DNA of 7,617 bases from an uncultured Frankineae bacterium (GTDB lineage: Bacteria; Actinomycetota; Actinomycetes; Mycobacteriales; SCTD01): positions 1 through 7,617 of the forward strand of contig CADCUE010000243.1 of NCBI GenBank assembly GCA_902805805.1, written 5' to 3'. Below, piece after piece: positions 1 through 6,543 of this stretch. The position numbers and the translations under genes were made by a program. The first letter of the stretch is position 1; the number at the start of each line of letters is the position of its first letter. The notes under the pieces were generated by a model. That model saw only the letters and a program-made list of their open reading frames with translations, did no database searches and was not told the DNA's origin.

Positions 1-51
1 CGCGGCGTGCTCGGCCGCCTCCAGCGCCCGGTCGGGCGGGGCAGCGGGCAC
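1..51 (-). CDS. Possible N-terminus of an unidentified gene (partial)
   Basis: A GTG at 51-49 opens a minus-strand frame that runs without a stop off the left edge. It gives 17 codons reading V/M-PAAPPDRALEAAEHAA. It begins 6 bases after the TAG stop of the DUF6912-like gene, the spacing expected for the next gene in an operon. No convincing Shine-Dalgarno sequence precedes it, and 17 codons are too few to recognise a family. In DNA this GC-rich, a short open frame is weak evidence, so the stretch could equally be intergenic. The call rests only on position and the open frame. Confidence 0.3.
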   Translation of the reverse strand, partial: MPAAPPDRALEAAEHAA

Positions 52-57
52 CGCCGG

Positions 58-561
58 CTACCCGAGCTCGAGCAGCGGGCCGATCTCCTGCGTGGCGTAC
101 CACTGCAGCTCGTGGCCCTCGGCCTGGTCGACGACGAACGCCGCGTCCTCGCTCCCGAGGTCGGCCTCGACGAGCTGCTCGGCGGCCGCCCGCACGTCGT
201 CCTGCGCGGCCTCGTCGTCGACGTGCACCGACTGCACGAGCCGCAGCGGCACCGGGCTCAGGACCCGCACGGCCGCCCGGTCGACGTCCGGCGCCGGCTC
301 GGTCTCGGCCACCTCCGCCACGACGACCACCCGCCGCGGCGGGGTCGACGGGTCGAGCAGCAGCGCCCGGTCGAGCAGCCGCACGGAGGCCCGCGCGGCG
401 AGCGTCATCGCGGCGTACTCGAGCTCCTCGTCGTCGCCCTCGGCGTACCACTCGCGCAGCGCGCCCGTCACGGCGTAGGCGGGCAGCGGCGGGCTGCCCA
501 GCTGACCGGTGTCGAGGAGCTCGCGCAGGGCCGGCAGGGTCGAGGGCAGGTAGACGCGCAC
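58..561 (-). CDS. DUF6912-family protein of unknown function
   Basis: The predicted protein has 167 residues and is probably cytosolic, with no signal peptide or membrane segment. The start is GTG at 561, giving M-RVYLPSTLPALRELL at the N-terminus. This opening, the segment with AYAVTGALREWYAEGDDEELEY, and the later run of VVVVAEV matched my memory of a conserved actinobacterial family annotated as DUF6912. No biochemical role is known to me, and no catalytic motif is apparent. The sequence is rich in Asp and Glu and alternates short hydrophobic strands with acidic helices. The start has no clear Shine-Dalgarno sequence, so the message may be leaderless or weakly translated. The gene is divergent from the aldose epimerase gene across 48 bases containing an inverted repeat. 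The opposite strand is also open here, but its product is a low-complexity Arg/Gly-rich shadow. Confidence 0.85.
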   Translation of the reverse strand: MRVYLPSTLPALRELLDTGQLGSPPLPAYAVTGALREWYAEGDDEELEYAAMTLAARASVRLLDRALLLDPSTPPRRVVVVAEVAETEPAPDVDRAAVRVLSPVPLRLVQSVHVDDEAAQDDVRAAAEQLVEADLGSEDAAFVVDQAEGHELQWYATQEIGPLLELG

Positions 562-607
562 GGCACCAGCCTGCCGTACCGGCGGTCGGCGTGAGGCAGG
601 CTGTGCC
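562..607. promoter_or_regulatory. Inverted repeat in the divergent DUF6912/epimerase intergenic region
   Basis: The left arm GGCACCAGCCTGCC (562-575) and right arm GGCAGGCTGTGCC (595-607) are reverse complements over 13 base pairs with one bulged C. They are separated by 19 bases. The repeat fills nearly all of the 48-bp gap between two divergent starts, and its right arm overlaps the GAGG (593-596) that is the only Shine-Dalgarno candidate for the epimerase gene. It could be an operator for a dimeric repressor serving both promoters, or an RNA hairpin in the epimerase leader that hides the ribosome site. The symmetry is visible directly; either function is inference. Confidence 0.5.
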
Positions 608-609
608 CC

Positions 610-1515
610 ATGAGCGTGCCGCCCTCCGGGGAGCAGGTCGAGCTGGTGCACGGGCCACACCGGGCGGTGGTCGTCGAGGTCGGCGGCGGGCTGCGCACCT
701 ACGACGTCGGCGGGGTGGCGGTCGTCGACGGGTTCGACGAGCGCGAGATGATCACCGCCGCGCGCGGCCAGGTGCTGGCGCCGTGGCCGAACCGGCTGCA
801 CGGCGGCCGCTACACCTGGGACGGCACCGAGCACGAGGTGCCGCTCGACGAGCCGGCCCAGGGCAACGCGCTGCACGGCCTCGTCCGCTTCCGCGCCTGG
901 CGCGTCGCCGAGCGCAGCGACAGCGCCGTCACGATGGCGCTGCGGCTGCACCCGTCCCCGCCGTACCCGTTCTGCCTCGACCTGACGGCCCGCTACGCGC
1001 TGACCGACGAGGGCCTGGAGGTCGAGCACACCGCGACGAACGTCGGGACGTCGGCCGCGCCGTACGCCCTCGGGACCCACCCCTACGTCACCGTCGGGGG
1101 GCTCGTCGACGACGCGCGCCTGACGCTGCCGGCGGCGAGCTGGCTGCCCACCGACGAGCACCAGGTCCCGACCGGCACCGAGCCGGTCGACGGCACCGCC
1201 TACGACTTCCGGACGGCGCGCCCGGTCGGCCCCCTGGAGGTCGACTTCGCCTTCGGCGACCTGCAGCGCGACCCGGACGGGCGGGCGCGGCTGGTGCTCG
1301 AGGGCGAGCGGACGGTCGAGGTGTGGGTCGACGAGGGCTTCGGCTGGCTCGAGGTGTTCACCGGCGACATCGTCCCGGAGCCCGAGCGGCGCCGGCGGGG
1401 CCTGGGCGTCGAGCCGATGACCGCTCCCCCGAACGCCTTCGTGACCGGCGAGGGCGTGCAGCGCCTGGAGCCCGGCGACAGCACGACCGCGCGCTGGGGC
1501 CTGCGGCTGCGCTGA
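610..1515 (+). CDS. Aldose 1-epimerase (galactose mutarotase) family protein
   Basis: The protein has 301 residues, normal for the family. Aldose 1-epimerases interconvert alpha and beta anomers of sugars such as glucose and galactose in the cytosol, using a His acid and a Glu base in a beta-sandwich fold. Visible motifs are PWPNR (58-62), NALHGLVR with His89, GTHPYV with His157 as the likely catalytic acid, Asp212 in PLEVDFAF, and Glu268 in GVEPMTAPPNAF as the likely catalytic base. All expected active-site positions are therefore present. The sugar specificity cannot be read from sequence; proteins of this broad class also include glucose-6-phosphate 1-epimerases. The ATG at 610 is preceded by GAGG at 593-596, which is rather distant. 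An in-frame GTG at 616 would give a product only two residues shorter. The gene ends 3 bases before the convergent patatin-like gene, and no sugar-pathway gene is adjacent. Confidence 0.9.
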   Translation: MSVPPSGEQVELVHGPHRAVVVEVGGGLRTYDVGGVAVVDGFDEREMITAARGQVLAPWPNRLHGGRYTWDGTEHEVPLDEPAQGNALHGLVRFRAWRVAERSDSAVTMALRLHPSPPYPFCLDLTARYALTDEGLEVEHTATNVGTSAAPYALGTHPYVTVGGLVDDARLTLPAASWLPTDEHQVPTGTEPVDGTAYDFRTARPVGPLEVDFAFGDLQRDPDGRARLVLEGERTVEVWVDEGFGWLEVFTGDIVPEPERRRRGLGVEPMTAPPNAFVTGEGVQRLEPGDSTTARWGLRLR

Positions 1516-1518
1516 CGG

Positions 1519-2484
1519 CTAGCCGGCGGCGCTCGTCGGGAGCGATCGGGCGCGCAGCGCGGCGGCGCTGGTGCGCAGCGAGGTCTCGAGGACCCGCGTG
1601 CGCCGGGTCGCGTCCATGAGGTTGGCGCCGATGGCGTCGAGGTCCTCGGCCGTGGGGCCGAGGACGGTCACCCGCGTACCGGTGGCGGTCACCTTGCGCA
1701 GCTCGCCGACCAGGCGCTTGGTCACGATGCGGCGGAACCGCCGCTCCATGCGGCCGGCCAGCGTCGTCGGCGCGTCGTAGTCGAACGACGTCATCGGCGA
1801 CAGGACGACGACCTCGTCGAGCCCGAGGGAGGCGACGAGGTCGAGGGAGGTCGGCGAGCACGCGCCGCCGTCGACGTAGCGCCGTCCGCCGATCCGCACC
1901 GGCGCGTACCAGCCCGGGATCGCGCAGCTGCTCATCACCGCGTCACGCAGGCTGGCGTGCGGCGCGCCGTCGCGGCCGAAGACGACGCGGCGGCCGGTGT
2001 CGTAGTCCATCGCGACGATCCACGTCTGCGGGTGGCCGGCCCAGGCGCCGCGCGGGCAGACGGCGTCGACGAGCGTGCCGATCGGCGCCAGCGAGCCGCG
2101 GCCCTGCGGCAGCACCGACGACAGCGCGCCCATGGGGGTGACCCGCCAGGGACGCAGGGCGGTGCTGAGGACGCCGCGCGGTGAGCCGATCCCCGGTCGC
2201 GGCAGCGGCGGCAGGGCGCCGCCGGCGTCGCGGTCGGGGTCGTAGCTGATGTCGGGCGCCTCGGCGTTGACGATGCCGCGCTGGTGGTCGAGCAGCACGT
2301 CGACCCCGACGCCGCAGCCGAGGAAGCTCGCGAGCACCGAGCCGGCCGAGGTGCCGACCAGCACCGACGCGTCGCGCGGGTCGAGGCCGCGCTCCTCGCG
2401 CAGCGCGGCGAGCGCGCCGATCGACCACGCCGCGCCGAGGACGCCGCCCGCGCCCAGGACCAGTCCCGTCCCGCCTGTCTGCAT
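1519..2484 (-). CDS. Patatin-like phospholipase/lipase
   Basis: The protein has 321 residues. Patatin-like enzymes hydrolyse acyl esters of phospholipids or neutral lipids with a Ser-Asp dyad. The full set of family elements is present: the glycine-rich oxyanion loop LVLGAGGVLGAAWSIGAL (8-25), the nucleophile elbow GTSAG with Ser46, and the DGG motif (YVDGGACSPTS) with Asp205. No signal peptide is present, so it probably acts in the cytosol, perhaps at a membrane or lipid-body surface. The C-terminal part, from about residue 240, is Arg-rich and may help membrane binding. The start is ATG at 2484, whose A is also the last base of the upstream TGA (TGATG), and no separate Shine-Dalgarno sequence is visible. 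Translation is therefore probably coupled to the WS/DGAT gene. An in-frame GTG lies immediately before the ATG. The substrate is unknown, but the operon partner suggests neutral lipids. Confidence 0.9.
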   Translation of the reverse strand: MQTGGTGLVLGAGGVLGAAWSIGALAALREERGLDPRDASVLVGTSAGSVLASFLGCGVGVDVLLDHQRGIVNAEAPDISYDPDRDAGGALPPLPRPGIGSPRGVLSTALRPWRVTPMGALSSVLPQGRGSLAPIGTLVDAVCPRGAWAGHPQTWIVAMDYDTGRRVVFGRDGAPHASLRDAVMSSCAIPGWYAPVRIGGRRYVDGGACSPTSLDLVASLGLDEVVVLSPMTSFDYDAPTTLAGRMERRFRRIVTKRLVGELRKVTATGTRVTVLGPTAEDLDAIGANLMDATRRTRVLETSLRTSAAALRARSLPTSAAG

Positions 2485-3893
2485 CACCGGTGCACGTCCA
2501 TGCCGGGCACGGTGCCCACCAGCTCGGCCAACGACTCCTCGAGCAGCGACGCGACGACGTCGACGTCGGCCATGGCGTCGCGGTCGGCGTTGAGCCCGTA
2601 GAACACCCCGCCGTCGTAGGAGGTCAGACCCACCGCCAGCGCCTGGCCCTTCGCGAGCGGCACGACCGGGTGCATCGACAGCATCCGGGCGCCCGCGGCG
2701 TAGAGCGGGAACTGCGGGCCGGGCACGTTCGTGACGACGAGGTTGAACAGCCGCCGGGTCATGGAGCTCGCCACCCGGGCGCCGAGCGAGTGGACCGTCG
2801 GCGGCGCGAAGCCCGACATCTGCACGAGCGCCTGCGCGCCGACCGACTCCCCCGACTCCTTGTGGCCGCGCATGGCGTAGCTGACGCGCTGCAGCCGCAC
2901 GACCGGGCTGCCCTCGCCGACGGGCAGGTCGACGAACAGCGAGGAGATCCGGTTGCCGGTGGCGCCCGACGGCGCCTCGGACCGCACCGAGACGGGCACC
3001 ATCGCCCGGACGACCGTCGACGGGCTGACGGCCTCGCCCCGGGTGAGCAGCCAGGCCCGCAGCGCGCCGGCCACGGTCGCCAGCACCACGTCGTTGACCG
3101 TCCCGCCGTGGGCCTTGCGGACGCGCTTGTAGTCGTCGAGGTCGGTGGCGGCCATGCCGAAGCGGCGCTGCTCGCCGATGCGCACGTTGAGCGGGGAGTC
3201 GGGGGCGGGCCGCGCGATCGACACCGCGGAGGCCAGCAGGCCGCTGGCGACGCCCGTGACCTTGCTCGCCGTCGCCTGGGCGTCGAAGACCGCCGAGCGG
3301 GCCGTGTCGAGCGCCTGGGTCGGGCGCTTGACGTAGTCGGTCAGCGCGCCGACGACCAGGCTCGCCGCACCGGGCGCGCGGTGCGGCCGCCAGTCGTCGG
3401 CGGGCACCTCGCGCGGCTCGGGCGTCACGTCGAGGATGACGGTGCCGATGTCGACCGCCGAGACGCCGTCGACCATGGCGTGGTGGGTCTTGGTGATGAT
3501 GCCGACGCGCCCGCCCTCGAGGCCCTCGACGAGGTAGATCTCCCACAGCGGGCGGTTGCGGTCGAGGCGCCGGCCCATCAGCCGGCCGACGAGCTCGCGC
3601 AGCTGCGCGCCGGTGCCCGGCTTCGGCAGGGCGCTGCGGCGCACGTGGTAGGTGACGTCGAAGTCCTCGTCGTCGACCCACACGGGGTTCGCGAGCCGGC
3701 CGGGGATGAAGCGGACCTTCTGGCGGTAGCGCGGGACGAGCGCGATCCGCTCGGTGATGAGGTCGACGAGCCGCTCGTAGTCGAAGCCCTCGGCCGGCGG
3801 GTCGAACGTCGCCACGCCGCCGACGTGGAACGGCGTCGTGGGCGTCTCCATGTAGAGGAAGGAGACGTCGAGTGGGCTCAGCCGGTCGGTCAT
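2484..3893 (-). CDS. WS/DGAT acyltransferase (wax ester synthase / diacylglycerol acyltransferase)
   Basis: The protein has 469 residues, the usual length for bacterial WS/DGAT enzymes. These transfer an acyl group from acyl-CoA to a fatty alcohol or diacylglycerol, making wax esters or triacylglycerol for storage. The N-terminus [20 protein letters not shown] and PFHVGG (21-26) are typical. The catalytic HHxxxDG motif is intact as H137-H138-A-M-V-D142-G143, with His138 the expected base. [11 protein letters not shown] (115-125), a NDVVLA segment and a NVPGP segment in the C-terminal half follow the family pattern. The ATG at 3893 is chosen because the family N-terminus begins there; upstream sequence in the frame is unlike the family, and no strong Shine-Dalgarno sequence is seen. 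The gene leads the operon with the patatin-like gene and is divergent from the acyl-CoA dehydrogenase gene. Actinobacteria often carry several paralogues, so which lipid this one makes cannot be said. Confidence 0.93.
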   Translation of the reverse strand: MTDRLSPLDVSFLYMETPTTPFHVGGVATFDPPAEGFDYERLVDLITERIALVPRYRQKVRFIPGRLANPVWVDDEDFDVTYHVRRSALPKPGTGAQLRELVGRLMGRRLDRNRPLWEIYLVEGLEGGRVGIITKTHHAMVDGVSAVDIGTVILDVTPEPREVPADDWRPHRAPGAASLVVGALTDYVKRPTQALDTARSAVFDAQATASKVTGVASGLLASAVSIARPAPDSPLNVRIGEQRRFGMAATDLDDYKRVRKAHGGTVNDVVLATVAGALRAWLLTRGEAVSPSTVVRAMVPVSVRSEAPSGATGNRISSLFVDLPVGEGSPVVRLQRVSYAMRGHKESGESVGAQALVQMSGFAPPTVHSLGARVASSMTRRLFNLVVTNVPGPQFPLYAAGARMLSMHPVVPLAKGQALAVGLTSYDGGVFYGLNADRDAMADVDVVASLLEESLAELVGTVPGMDVHR

Positions 3894-3912
3894 GGGGCCA
3901 TGCTCACACGCC

Positions 3913-3931
3913 CCGCTCCGCCGCGGAGCGG
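3913..3931. promoter_or_regulatory. Perfect 19-bp palindrome between divergent lipid genes
   Basis: CCGCTCCGC-C-GCGGAGCGG has two perfect 9-base arms around one central base. It sits in the 106-bp gap between the WS/DGAT start (3893, minus) and the acyl-CoA dehydrogenase start (4000, plus), 19 bases upstream of the former and 68 bases upstream of the latter. Length and position fit an operator for a dimeric regulator such as a TetR-family protein, which commonly control lipid genes from divergent promoters. The sequence does not resemble the KstR-type operator I know. With a one-base centre it would not form a good RNA hairpin without opening a few pairs. The regulatory role is inference. Confidence 0.5.
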
Positions 3932-3979
3932 TGAGGCACGGCACACTGGGCGCAGGAGCACGGACAGCAGCGCGCAGCG

Positions 3980-3990
3980 CTCGTGACGAG
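3980..3990. promoter_or_regulatory. Short palindrome overlapping the acyl-CoA dehydrogenase ribosome site
   Basis: CTCGTGACGAG is a perfect palindrome with 5-base arms around one central G. It ends within the purine-rich ribosome-binding stretch of the acyl-CoA dehydrogenase gene. A second dimer-binding site is possible, but symmetry this short is fairly likely by chance in GC-rich DNA. Confidence 0.25.
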
Positions 3991-3996
3991 AGGGAG
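3988..3996 (+). promoter_or_regulatory. Ribosome binding site deciding the GTG start at 4000
   Basis: GAGAGGGAG lies 3 bases before the GTG at 4000. The frame stays open upstream to 3892, but that extension is not protein-like. This purine-rich site and the typical MDFDHS N-terminus fix the start at 4000. The spacing is somewhat short if the last GAG is used, and about normal if GAGAGG is used. Confidence 0.65.
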
Positions 3997-3999
3997 CCC

Positions 4000-5208
4000 G
4001 TGGACTTCGACCACTCGGCCAAGGCGCAGGACTACATCGGCCGCATGCGGGACTTCCTGGACACCCGCATCCTGCCGGCGGAGCACGAGTACGAGGCCTA
4101 CCGCCGCGAGAAGGGGCGTGACGACCACACCCTGCCGCCCGTCGTCGAGGAGCTGAAGGTCGAGGCCCGCGAGCGCGGCCTGTGGAACCTGTTCCTGCCG
4201 GACGTGTCGGGCCTGACGAACGTCGAGTACGCCGCCATCGCCGAGATCACCGGCTGGAGCAGCCACATCGCGCCGGAGGCCATCAACTGCGACGCGCCGA
4301 ACACCGGCAACATGGAGGTGCTGCACATGTTCGGCACCCCGGAGCAGAAGTCGCAGTGGCTCGAGCCGCTCATGGAGGGCCAGATCCGCTCGGCGTTCGC
4401 CATGACCGAGCCCGACGTCGCGTCCTCCGACGCCACGAACATCTCCACCCGCATCGAGCGCGACGGCGACGACTACGTCATCAACGGGCGCAAGTGGTGG
4501 ACCACCGGCGTCAACGACCCGCGCTGCAAGATCATGATCCTCATGGGCAAGACCGACACGCAGGAGTCGGTCCACCGCCAGCAGTCGATGATCCTCGTGC
4601 CGACGGACACCCCCGGCGTCGAGGTCGTGCGCGCGCTGCCCGTCTTCGGCTACCAGGACCAGCACGGCCACGGCGAGGTCCGCTTCACCGACGTCCGCGT
4701 CCCGGCGTCGAACCTCATCGCCAACGAGGGCGACGGCTTCATGATCGCCCAGGCCCGCCTCGGGCCCGGCCGCATCCACCACTGCATGCGCGCCATCGGC
4801 GCCGCCGAGCGCGCCCTGCAGCTCATGTGCGAGCGGGCCGTGTCGCGCAGCGTCTTCGGCGGCGAGATCGCCAAGCAGGGCGTCGTCCGCGAGCAGATCG
4901 CCGAGTCGCGGATGGAGATCGACCAGGCGCGCCTCATGGTGCTCAAGACCGCCGACCTGATCGACAAGGTCGGCGCCAAGGGCGCCCGCTCCGAGATCGC
5001 CGCCATCAAGGTCATCGCCCCGCGGGTCGCGCTCAACGTCGTCGACCGGGCCATCCAGGTGCACGGCGGCGCCGGCGTCAGCGAGGACTTCCCGCTCGCA
5101 CGGATGTACGCCGGCCTGCGCACCCTGCGCATCGCGGACGGGCCCGACGAGGTGCACGTGCGCACCGTCGCCCGCCAGGAGCTCGGGAAGTACGCCGCCC
5201 GGGCTTGA
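4000..5208 (+). CDS. Acyl-CoA dehydrogenase family protein (ACAD10/11-like, FadE type)
   Basis: The protein has 402 residues, a full-length acyl-CoA dehydrogenase. These flavoenzymes make the first oxidation of beta-oxidation, forming 2-enoyl-CoA and passing electrons to an electron-transfer flavoprotein. Seen are [12 protein letters not shown] (133-144), the flavin/substrate-binding signature; [20 protein letters not shown] (254-273); and [16 protein letters not shown] (355-370), the C-terminal flavin-contact region. At the position where medium-chain enzymes have the catalytic Glu of YEGT, this protein has IADGPDEVH, placing Asp380 there. That pattern, with [15 protein letters not shown], resembles the ACAD10/ACAD11 branch and mycobacterial FadE2-type proteins, as I recall them. 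Chain-length preference is unknown; that branch includes enzymes acting on 4-hydroxyacyl or branched chains. The gene is divergent from the WS/DGAT-patatin operon and ends 16 bases before the convergent CpaE-like gene. Confidence 0.93.
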   Translation: MDFDHSAKAQDYIGRMRDFLDTRILPAEHEYEAYRREKGRDDHTLPPVVEELKVEARERGLWNLFLPDVSGLTNVEYAAIAEITGWSSHIAPEAINCDAPNTGNMEVLHMFGTPEQKSQWLEPLMEGQIRSAFAMTEPDVASSDATNISTRIERDGDDYVINGRKWWTTGVNDPRCKIMILMGKTDTQESVHRQQSMILVPTDTPGVEVVRALPVFGYQDQHGHGEVRFTDVRVPASNLIANEGDGFMIAQARLGPGRIHHCMRAIGAAERALQLMCERAVSRSVFGGEIAKQGVVREQIAESRMEIDQARLMVLKTADLIDKVGAKGARSEIAAIKVIAPRVALNVVDRAIQVHGGAGVSEDFPLARMYAGLRTLRIADGPDEVHVRTVARQELGKYAARA

Positions 5209-5224
5209 CCTCGACGCAGGGACC

Positions 5225-6526
5225 TCACCGCCGGGCGAGGACGCGGCGTCGGCGCGGCGGGGCGACCGGGACACCGGCCAGCTCCGCCGCGAGGGCGGCC
5301 ACCGCGGCCCGCACCGGCGAGGTGGGGGCGGCCTCGGCGAGCGTCCGGCCTGCGGCTACTGCCCGGTCGAGCCCGCCGACGTCGAGCGGGACGAAGCGCA
5401 CGTGCTCGACACCGGCGTAGCGCGACAGCGCCGCCCGCACCTCGGCCTGCGCGTCGCCGGGCACCGCAGTGGCGCGCAGGCGGTTGACGACGACCAGCGG
5501 GTCGACGCCGGGCACGGCCTCCTTGAGCTCGCCGAGCCCGCGCACGAGCCGCTGCAGCCCGACCGGGTCGGCGGTGCCGACGGCCACGACCCGGTCGGCG
5601 GCCGCGAGCACCGTGAGCGTCGCGCCGTTGCGGCGCGGCGCCGCCGTGTCGTAGGCGAGCTCCTCGTCCTGCTCGAGCGCGAAGGAGCAGTCGACCACGG
5701 TCGTGGTCGCGAGCGAGCGCGCCAGCTCGAGCACCACCTCGAGCGCGGCCGGGCGCAGCTCGGGCCACCGGTCGGCCCGCGCCACCCCTGACAGGACGCG
5801 CAGGTCGGGCGACACGGAGCGGGCGAGCCCGGCCAGCGACGGCAGGTCGAGGGCGCCCTGGTTGGCCAGGCGTGCGGCAGCGGCGAGGCCGGGCGCCTCG
5901 TCGAGCAGGCCCAGCACCTGGGCGACCACGCCGCCGTAGACGTCGGCGTCGACGAGCAGCACGGAGCGGCCGAGGCCCGCGAGCTCGCCGGCGAGCTGGA
6001 CGGCCACCGTCGTGCGCCCGGGCGCGCCGGTCGGGCCCCAGACGGCCACGACCTCGCCGCCGCCGAGGGCGGTGGTCGGCCCGTCCTCGTCGTCGGGGGC
6101 GCGGGGCGGCAGTGCGGCGCGCGGGTCGGCGTGCGCGTTGCGGGCCCCGGTCGAGGGCTCGTCCGGTGCGCCGACGGCCAGCACGACGGCCTCGGCGAGC
6201 TCCTCCGGCGTCGAGTCGGACGGCAGGACGCACGTCACGCCGAGCGCCCGCAGGCGCCGCTCGGCCTCGTCGTCCCCCGGCGGGGCGAGGCCGACGACGG
6301 CCACCCCGGCGACGGCGAGGCGCGCCAGCGACGCGCGGTCGAGGCGCCGCAGGTCGGCCGACAGCAGGACCGCCCGCGCCGAGCCGGTCGTCGCGGTCGC
6401 CAGCAGGTCGGCGAGGTCGACGCACCGCCGCACCACGGCCACGCCGAGGTCGCCGCGCTCGAGGGCGACGACGAGCTCGGCCTCCCACACGGCGTCCGAC
6501 ACCGCCGTCAGCACGGGGACGGGCAC
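5225..6526 (-). CDS. CpaE/TadZ-like P-loop ATPase-family protein with a degenerate Walker A
   Basis: The protein has 433 residues. CpaE/TadZ proteins belong to the MinD/ParA class and place Tad (Flp) pilus machinery at the pole or membrane. Residues 1 to about 120 look like the receiver-like pseudo-domain found in CpaE, with strands such as RAVLLSADL (51-59) and VAVVGLAPP (75-83). A Pro/Asp-rich linker follows (121-155). The P-loop domain starts at EVVAVWGPTGAPGRTTVA (158-175), followed by SVLLVDADVYGG (188-199). The class motif KGGxGK(T/S) is altered: Thr166 and Arg171 replace the two lysines. The two Asp of LVDAD are kept. The GTG start at 6526 shares its G with the SAF gene's TAG (TAGTG), and a GGAGG lies 7 bases upstream, so translation is probably coupled. 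The end is Arg-rich (PPRRRRVLARR), perhaps for membrane or nucleic-acid contact. It could also be a general MinD-like positioning protein unrelated to pili. Confidence 0.85.
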   Translation of the reverse strand: MPVPVLTAVSDAVWEAELVVALERGDLGVAVVRRCVDLADLLATATTGSARAVLLSADLRRLDRASLARLAVAGVAVVGLAPPGDDEAERRLRALGVTCVLPSDSTPEELAEAVVLAVGAPDEPSTGARNAHADPRAALPPRAPDDEDGPTTALGGGEVVAVWGPTGAPGRTTVAVQLAGELAGLGRSVLLVDADVYGGVVAQVLGLLDEAPGLAAAARLANQGALDLPSLAGLARSVSPDLRVLSGVARADRWPELRPAALEVVLELARSLATTTVVDCSFALEQDEELAYDTAAPRRNGATLTVLAAADRVVAVGTADPVGLQRLVRGLGELKEAVPGVDPLVVVNRLRATAVPGDAQAEVRAALSRYAGVEHVRFVPLDVGGLDRAVAAGRTLAEAAPTSPVRAAVAALAAELAGVPVAPPRRRRVLARR

Positions 6527-6543
6527 TACCCGGCCTCCACCGG
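6521..6543. repeat. Repeat copy 1, at the SAF stop / CpaE-like start junction
   Basis: This 23-bp unit is matched at 6890-6912. On the plus strand, bases 6521-6531 read GGGCACTACCC, which is the exact reverse complement of GGGTAGTGCCC at 6890-6900. Bases 6532-6543, GGCCTCCACCGG, are an identical direct repeat of 6901-6912. The two units are thus the same except for a 5-bp core in inverted orientation. In this copy the minus-strand core TAGTG supplies both the SAF stop and the downstream GTG start. Confidence 0.6.

Noticed and set aside
1500..1560. Bidirectional terminator between the convergent epimerase and patatin-like genes
   Set aside because: The genes are only 3 bases apart, and I found no stable hairpin with a T-tract. 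The GC-rich complementarities there are short and imperfect.
591..1619. Long plus-strand open frame overlapping the aldose epimerase gene
   Set aside because: Its product is Arg/Ala/Gly-rich low-complexity protein typical of an off-frame reading in GC-rich DNA. The frame from 610 carries all epimerase motifs.
2490..3986. 498-codon plus-strand open frame opposite the WS/DGAT gene
   Set aside because: It is antisense to a gene with an intact HHxxxDG motif, and its product is a repetitive Arg/Asp/His/Val-rich sequence with no recognisable domain.
5209..5224. Terminator between the convergent acyl-CoA dehydrogenase and CpaE-like genes
   Set aside because: The 16-base gap has no hairpin and no T-run on either strand.
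3904..5274. 456-codon minus-strand open frame opposite the acyl-CoA dehydrogenase gene
   Set aside because: The composition is dominated by Asp, Gly, Leu and Val with no motifs. The plus strand has clear family signatures and a ribosome site.
4650..6488. 612-codon minus-strand open frame spanning the CpaE-like gene and the dehydrogenase
   Set aside because: It crosses two real genes in the wrong frame and is almost entirely Arg/Ala/Gly/Pro.
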